Assembly (NCBI GenBank): GCA_039816825.1
Contig: JBCBXA010000015.1
Location: 1-45,654 of the forward strand
Reading direction: 5' to 3'
Origin: JBCBXA01 sp039816825
GTDB taxonomy: Bacteria > Pseudomonadota > Alphaproteobacteria > Rhizobiales > Rhizobiaceae
DNA length: 45,654 bases
Of this stretch, positions 42,471-45,654 are shown in pieces (position 1 is the stretch's first letter; each line of letters opens with the position of its first letter). The position numbers were made by a program, and so were the translations under genes. The notes under the pieces were generated by a model. That model ran no database searches. It was not told the DNA's origin and worked only from the letters and a program-made list of their open reading frames with translations.

Positions 42471-43289
42471 TTAGAAAAGCCGCAGAACCGACTGGTCAGC
42501 CTGAGCCGAGAGCGACAGGGCGGTGACGCCCAGCTGCTGGCGGGTCTGAAGTGCCAAGAGATTGGCGCTCTCTTCGTTGGTGTCAGCAAGTGTCAGCTTG
42601 CCGGCACCTTCTTCGAGGGTGTCAACAATGTTCGCAGCAAAGTTCTGGCGTGTCTCAATGATCGTCAGGTTTGTCGAGAAAGTCGATGCCTGCCCGCGCA
42701 CTGAACTGAGTGCTGCGTTCAGGGCAGTCGTTGCTGCATCGGTGTTAGCTGCGGTCGCAAAGCCTGTCGCGAAGTCGGCTGTGATTGAGGTCGCCGCCGT
42801 GGTGTAATCGACACCGCTTGTGGCCAGCACATTGGAACCATCTTCGTTGAAAACCGAGGTGAGTGCTTCGTTGTTCAGCAAGTTCACACCGCCATAGCCG
42901 GCGTCTTCAGCAATCTCGCGTGCTTCTGCCAGGATGTTGTTGACTTCGGTCTGCTTGGCAGTACGGCCCGCAGTATCGGTCAGGGCCAAGGAAGCGGCTT
43001 CAGTCACCTTACCCTTGGCTGTCTGCAGCAAAGATTCAATGGACTCGATCGCTGTCGTAGCTGCCTTAATGGTCGAAATGTCTTGGCCGAGTTTTTCGAG
43101 GCGGAAGCCGAGGTCGGTTGCACGACCCTGAAGGCCCTTGGCTGCGAAGAACGCGTTTGGATTGTCCAGAGCTGAGTTCACTTTGAGGCCTGTCGCAAGA
43201 CGTTCTTGCGTACGGCCGAGCAGATCAGCAGTGGATTGGAGAGAATTGAGGTTAGCGCGTACTGCGCTGTTGAGTGCTGGTTGCACCAT
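42471..43289 (-). CDS. Flagellin (272 aa)
   Basis: A compact flagellin with essentially only the D0/D1 coiled-coil ends: N terminus MVQPALNSAVRANLNSLQST...LATGLKVNSALDNPNAFFAAKGLQGRA and C terminus TNEESANLLALQTRQQLGVTALSLSAQADQSVLRLF. It has AGGAAGG just upstream of the ATG and ends at its own terminator, so it is a single transcription unit. Its promoter region holds the GANTC cluster at 43366-43456. Confidence 0.94.
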   Translation of the reverse strand: MVQPALNSAVRANLNSLQSTADLLGRTQERLATGLKVNSALDNPNAFFAAKGLQGRATDLGFRLEKLGQDISTIKAATTAIESIESLLQTAKGKVTEAASLALTDTAGRTAKQTEVNNILAEAREIAEDAGYGGVNLLNNEALTSVFNEDGSNVLATSGVDYTTAATSITADFATGFATAANTDAATTALNAALSSVRGQASTFSTNLTIIETRQNFAANIVDTLEEGAGKLTLADTNEESANLLALQTRQQLGVTALSLSAQADQSVLRLF

Positions 43290-43365
43290 GATGACTACCT
43301 TCCTGTGTCAACCGTGCGTCCTCTTGGCGGGACATGCGAGTGAAGATGGCGGAGGCAGGTTTCCA

Positions 43366-43456
43366 GAATCGGAATCAATATGGTGAATCGCGGGTAGGCT
43401 GAATCCTTTTGGAATCAACATGGTGAATCTTGCTGCGGTGGATTCAGATGTGATTC
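43366..43456. promoter_or_regulatory. Cluster of eight GANTC (CcrM-type) sites
   Basis: GANTC occurs at 43366, 43372, 43385, 43401, 43412, 43425, 43441 and 43452, eight sites in 91 bp where random sequence would give about one per 256 bp. Six are GAATC and two GATTC. They lie 77-167 bp before the ATG of the 272-aa flagellin. GANTC is the CcrM methylation site and the binding context of GcrA in alphaproteobacteria, so methylation-dependent or cell-cycle control is a reasonable inference. Confidence 0.75.
43371..43429. repeat. Two 19-bp near-identical direct repeats
   Basis: GGAATCAATATGGTGAATC (43371-43389) and GGAATCAACATGGTGAATC (43411-43429) differ at one base and are 40 bp apart start to start, about four helical turns. 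Each holds two GANTC sites 13 bp apart and lies in the GANTC cluster. Such phased repeats look like binding sites on one face of DNA. Confidence 0.8.
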
Positions 43457-43477
43457 ACCAAACTGGCTTTAGCTAAC

Positions 43478-43505
43478 AAAAAAGGGCGCCGAAAGCGCCC
43501 TTTTT
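43478..43505 (-). terminator. Rho-independent terminator (bidirectional type) after the 291-aa flagellin
   Basis: GGGCGC (43484-43489) and GCGCCC (43495-43500) form a stem around CGAAA, flanked by A6 before and T5 after, so it can end transcripts from either strand; on the minus strand it follows the 291-aa flagellin by about 130 bases. Confidence 0.9.
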
Positions 43506-43631
43506 CTGTTTTTGCGGGGGGAAGAGGCGGTGCCCATCTTTTGCGGATCACCGCCCCAGCCGTAGCAGGCCCCCCGAACTGATGCCCTCCCGAAGTGCCC
43601 CGAAGAGGCGAGAGGCCCGGGAGGGAATACC

Positions 43632-44507
43632 TTAGAACAGTCGCAGCACGCCCTGTTCGGCCTGGTTGGTCAGCGACAGGGCTGTGGTGCCGAGCTGCTG
43701 GCGTGTCTGCAGGGCCAGAAGGTTTGCGGACTCTTCGTTCTGATCAGCCAGCTTCAGTTTGCCAGAGCCTTCCTGAAGCGTGTTGATGATGTCCTTGGTC
43801 CAGTTGATGCGGTTGTCGACAATGGCGAGGCTTGTGGCCAAGCTGCCGCCGAACGCACGGACCGTTTCAAGCGCCGTCTGGATCTCCGTAAGGGAGGTTG
43901 TGATGTTTGTCGTACCAGCAGAAAGGTCGATTGGAGGACCAGCTGCAAACTGTCCCCACGCGCCTGCACCCGTGCCTGTCACAGCATCATCAATATCAAG
44001 CTGACCGGCGGCGTTCGCAGTCGTGTCAGTGTAGTCGATACCGTTTGTTGTCAGGGTGTTGGTCCGATCTTCATTGAAGATCGTCTGTAAGTTGTCGCCG
44101 GCGAGCAAGTTGATGCCCTTATAGCCAGCGTCCTCAGCAATGCCTTCCAGCTGATCGAGAAGAGTGTTGAAATCGGCAGCAAGCGCAGCGCGCTCGTTAG
44201 CATCTTGGCTGGTAAGTGCCGCATTTGCCTTGGCTTTTGCGGTTTCCAGCAGGGTGCTGATAGCCTGAATGGCCTTGTCAGCCGCCTTGATGGTCTGGAT
44301 TGACTGCTCTTGGTCTTCCAGCAACGTTCCCAAATCACTGGCGCGGCCTTCAAGGGTGGCTGCTGTGAAGTATGCGTTCGGGTTGTCGAGGGCTGTGTTG
44401 ACCTTCAGGCCGGTGGCGAGGCGCTCGTTTGTGCGGCCCATCAGGCTCTGAGTGTTTTGCAGAGACAGCAAAGTGTTGCGCGAAGCCGCGCTGAGGTAGA
44501 TGTCCAT
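43632..44507 (-). CDS. Flagellin (291 aa)
   Basis: A third flagellin, with N terminus MDIYLSAASRNTLLSLQNTQSLMGRTNERLATGLKV and C terminus QNEESANLLALQTRQQLGTTALSLTNQAEQGVLRLF. Only a short variable middle separates the two ends. AGGAAGGGG lies eight bases or so before the ATG inside a repeated leader element. It is probably the first flagellin of the array, ended by the terminator at 43478-43505. Confidence 0.94.
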   Translation of the reverse strand: MDIYLSAASRNTLLSLQNTQSLMGRTNERLATGLKVNTALDNPNAYFTAATLEGRASDLGTLLEDQEQSIQTIKAADKAIQAISTLLETAKAKANAALTSQDANERAALAADFNTLLDQLEGIAEDAGYKGINLLAGDNLQTIFNEDRTNTLTTNGIDYTDTTANAAGQLDIDDAVTGTGAGAWGQFAAGPPIDLSAGTTNITTSLTEIQTALETVRAFGGSLATSLAIVDNRINWTKDIINTLQEGSGKLKLADQNEESANLLALQTRQQLGTTALSLTNQAEQGVLRLF

Positions 44508-44515
44508 TGTCGTTC

Positions 44516-44558
44516 CCCTTCCTGGGTATGACTTGGTTATGTGGTGACCCTTCCTGGG
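44516..44558 (-). promoter_or_regulatory. Duplicated Shine-Dalgarno element in flagellin leader
   Basis: On the minus strand CCCAGGAAGGG occurs twice, at complement 44516-44526 (the real ribosome site of the 291-aa flagellin) and complement 44548-44558, 32 bp apart; a third partial GCAGGAAG is just upstream. The outer copies are not followed by start codons at proper distance. They may be decoy or regulator sites, for example for FlbT. Confidence 0.6.
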
Positions 44559-44593
44559 CCTGCACCACTTCCTGCGGTGCGGGTACGAACATC

Positions 44594-44625
44594 AGCTCGG
44601 CAGGTTACCAAAAACCTTCCGAGCT
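44594..44625 (-). promoter_or_regulatory. Leader hairpin upstream of the 291-aa flagellin
   Basis: AGCTCGG-C-AGGTT (44594-44606) pairs with AACCT-T-CCGAGCT (44613-44625) with one mismatch and a six-base loop: a 12-bp stem. No T-run follows on the minus strand, so a leader RNA structure is more likely than a terminator for the upstream gene. Two TTAACC words (CtrA half-site-like) lie upstream at complement 44654-44659 and 44678-44683. Confidence 0.65.
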
Positions 44626-44702
44626 CTCTTCAGCTGTGTTGGTCACTATTCGTGGTTAATCGCGGCTTTGCAGACGCGGTTAACGCTCCTTTACCGTACG
44701 TC

Positions 44703-45056
44703 TTAGGCCACGGCCTCATACGCTGACTCTTGTGCCGTCAGTTCGCGTGCATAGGTGCGCAGACCCAGCTGAGCATCGTTGGGATATTGAGCCAGAACCT
44801 CGCCGGTATCTGTATCGGTTTTCCGCAATATGACTGTCTGCGTTTCAGCGTCCAGCGACAGGCTCTTTGTTGCACTGGCCGCTCTTGGCTGAGTGGCAGC
44901 CGCTGCGCTGTCCTGACCGTTGGCACGGCCTCCTGCTTCGCTGCGCGTCACCGCTTTGGCCGGCAACAGCTCAGTGCGCGCGTTGCCGCGCTGGGCTTCT
45001 TGCGGTGTGGGAGGGGGAGGCGCCGCGACTGCGGGCCGAGCACTCACACTGTCCAT
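44703..45056 (-). CDS. FlaG-like flagellar protein
   Basis: The 117-residue protein has a long low-complexity, Ala/Pro-rich N-terminal half and a C-terminal domain LDAETQTVILRKTDTDTGEVLAQYPNDAQLGLRTYARE, which resembles the FlaG/YvyC core (a strand pair with D-x-x-TGEV followed by Q-x-P). FlaG proteins affect filament length in other bacteria. AAGGAAAGGA precedes the ATG. Position between FlgN-like and flagellin genes supports a flagellar role. Confidence 0.65.
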   Translation of the reverse strand: MDSVSARPAVAAPPPPTPQEAQRGNARTELLPAKAVTRSEAGGRANGQDSAAAATQPRAASATKSLSLDAETQTVILRKTDTDTGEVLAQYPNDAQLGLRTYARELTAQESAYEAVA

Positions 45057-45181
45057 CGTCCTTTCCTTCCATTCAGGTTTGGTGCCGTGCCGTGACGGAC
45101 CACCATGGAAAGGAAGCTACACAAGAGAAAAGAACATCACGTGCAGTGAGACGGGCGCATTTAGTTCAAATGCAGATTTTC

Positions 45182-45203
45182 GGCAGGCCGGTTCCGGCCT
45201 GCC
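45182..45203 (-). terminator. Perfect hairpin after the FlgN-like gene
   Basis: GGCAGGCCGG (45182-45191) and CCGGCCTGCC (45194-45203) form a 10-bp GC-rich stem with a two-base loop, starting five bases after the FlgN-like stop. There is no T-run, so it may be a Rho-assisted end or an RNA-protecting structure. Confidence 0.65.
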
Positions 45204-45208
45204 AGATT

Positions 45209-45654
45209 TCACGCGCTGCGATTGACCGCAACGCCGGTGGCAGGTGCCTGATAAGCCGCCGATGGGGCTGCAGCCGACGTGTAGGTCTTTGGCTTTTCAG
45301 CTCGCGCCATGTTTTTGGCAACGCCTTTGATCAGTCCCTCCGACACCTCGCGGGCCGTTGCGAGGGCGGCCATATTGATCTGAAGGGTGGATTTGAACAC
45401 GGCCTGAGCGGACGACAGGTGCTGTGCAAGGCTCGGTGACAATTGCCGGATCGATTGGGCATGGGTTTTGGCGCGTGTAACCAGCGCGATGTAGGTCTCG
45501 GCATGCTGGTTCTTCTTGGGCTGAAGCGATGTTGCTGCCACAAGCTTGCCGGCGCGCACCAGATCGGTCTCGGCCTCAATGACCTCTGTCAGATCGTCCA
45601 TGGCTTTGGTCAGCGAGTTTGAAAACTCTTCCACATCCTTGAGGCTGCTAAAGC
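45209..45654 (-). CDS. FlgN-like flagellar chaperone, probably 5' partial
   Basis: The frame stays open to the window edge (FSSLKDV precedes the first in-window start, a GTG at 45634 without a clear ribosome site), so the true start may be outside. The helical core LTKAMDDLTEVIEAETDLVRAGKLVAATSLQPKK has the pattern of FlgN, the export chaperone for FlgK and FlgL, and the C terminus is Ala/Pro-rich and disordered. FlgN is a good functional fit with the flgKL genes in the window, but the family is poorly conserved and the call is moderate. Confidence 0.6.
   Translation of the reverse strand, partial: FSSLKDVEEFSNSLTKAMDDLTEVIEAETDLVRAGKLVAATSLQPKKNQHAETYIALVTRAKTHAQSIRQLSPSLAQHLSSAQAVFKSTLQINMAALATAREVSEGLIKGVAKNMARAEKPKTYTSAAAPSAAYQAPATGVAVNRSA

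Noticed and set aside
43366..43456. CRISPR-like array
   Set aside because: Only two near-identical 19-bp units with no spacer regularity and no cas genes; promoter repeats fit better.

Overview
The window reads as a chromosomal stretch of an alphaproteobacterium. Supporting signs are the moderately high GC content with long dense operons, the Aap-type general amino acid transporter, the FlaF/FlbT flagellin regulators beside several flagellin paralogues, CtrA-like and GANTC (CcrM-type) motifs in flagellin promoters, the DUF463/DUF697 gene pair, and a ccmI-ccmE-ccmF-ccmH block. I cannot assign an order with confidence; Rhodobacterales, Hyphomicrobiales (Rhizobiales) or a Parvibaculum-like marine group all fit.

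Layout. 1-1582: end of a core-MetE-like methyltransferase gene and an alpha/beta hydrolase. 1664-7603: a thiamine operon behind a TPP riboswitch (thiD-thiO-thiS-thiG-thiE-thiY-thiZ-thiX). It builds the thiazole half de novo but has an importer of pyrimidine precursors in place of thiC. 7711-11824: cytochrome c maturation genes (ccmI, ccmE, ccmF, ccmH). 12049-14106 (minus): an AT-rich small orphan gene and a choline-dehydrogenase-like GMC oxidoreductase. 14269-19862: a carotenoid operon (divergent crtY, crtI, crtB, type 2 IPP isomerase, PAP2 phosphatase), meeting a cystathionine beta-lyase-like gene head-on. 21357-26136: the aapJQMP amino acid ABC transporter, with an unusually long AapM. 26145-31376: envelope and unknown-function genes (TIGR02117/DUF2459, SOUL, a secreted protein, YcjF/YcjX-like pair, SixA-like phosphatase).

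31619-45654: a flagellar region. A sigma-54-type promoter precedes flgE-flgK-flgL on the plus strand. On the minus strand come a FlgN-like gene, a FlaG-like gene, three different flagellins, flbT and flaF. The two halves are separated by an accessory island (about 36.5-40.2 kb). It holds a UPF0489-like gene, short dispersed intergenic repeats, a small membrane protein gene, and an XRE-type regulator cut by a truncated IS3-family element. A 10-N assembly gap lies inside the IS, so the physical join of the two flagellar halves is a scaffold inference.

The most interesting points are the cluster of eight GANTC sites in 91 bp upstream of one flagellin, the structured leader with a duplicated Shine-Dalgarno element upstream of another, the lycopene cyclase homologue with altered active-site motifs, thiZ with no ordinary start codon, the thiC-less thiamine operon, the enlarged AapM, and the HTH gene/IS/TPR arrangement beside an unannotated 58-residue membrane protein. 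I see no complete unfamiliar multi-gene system; most of the window is core metabolism and motility.
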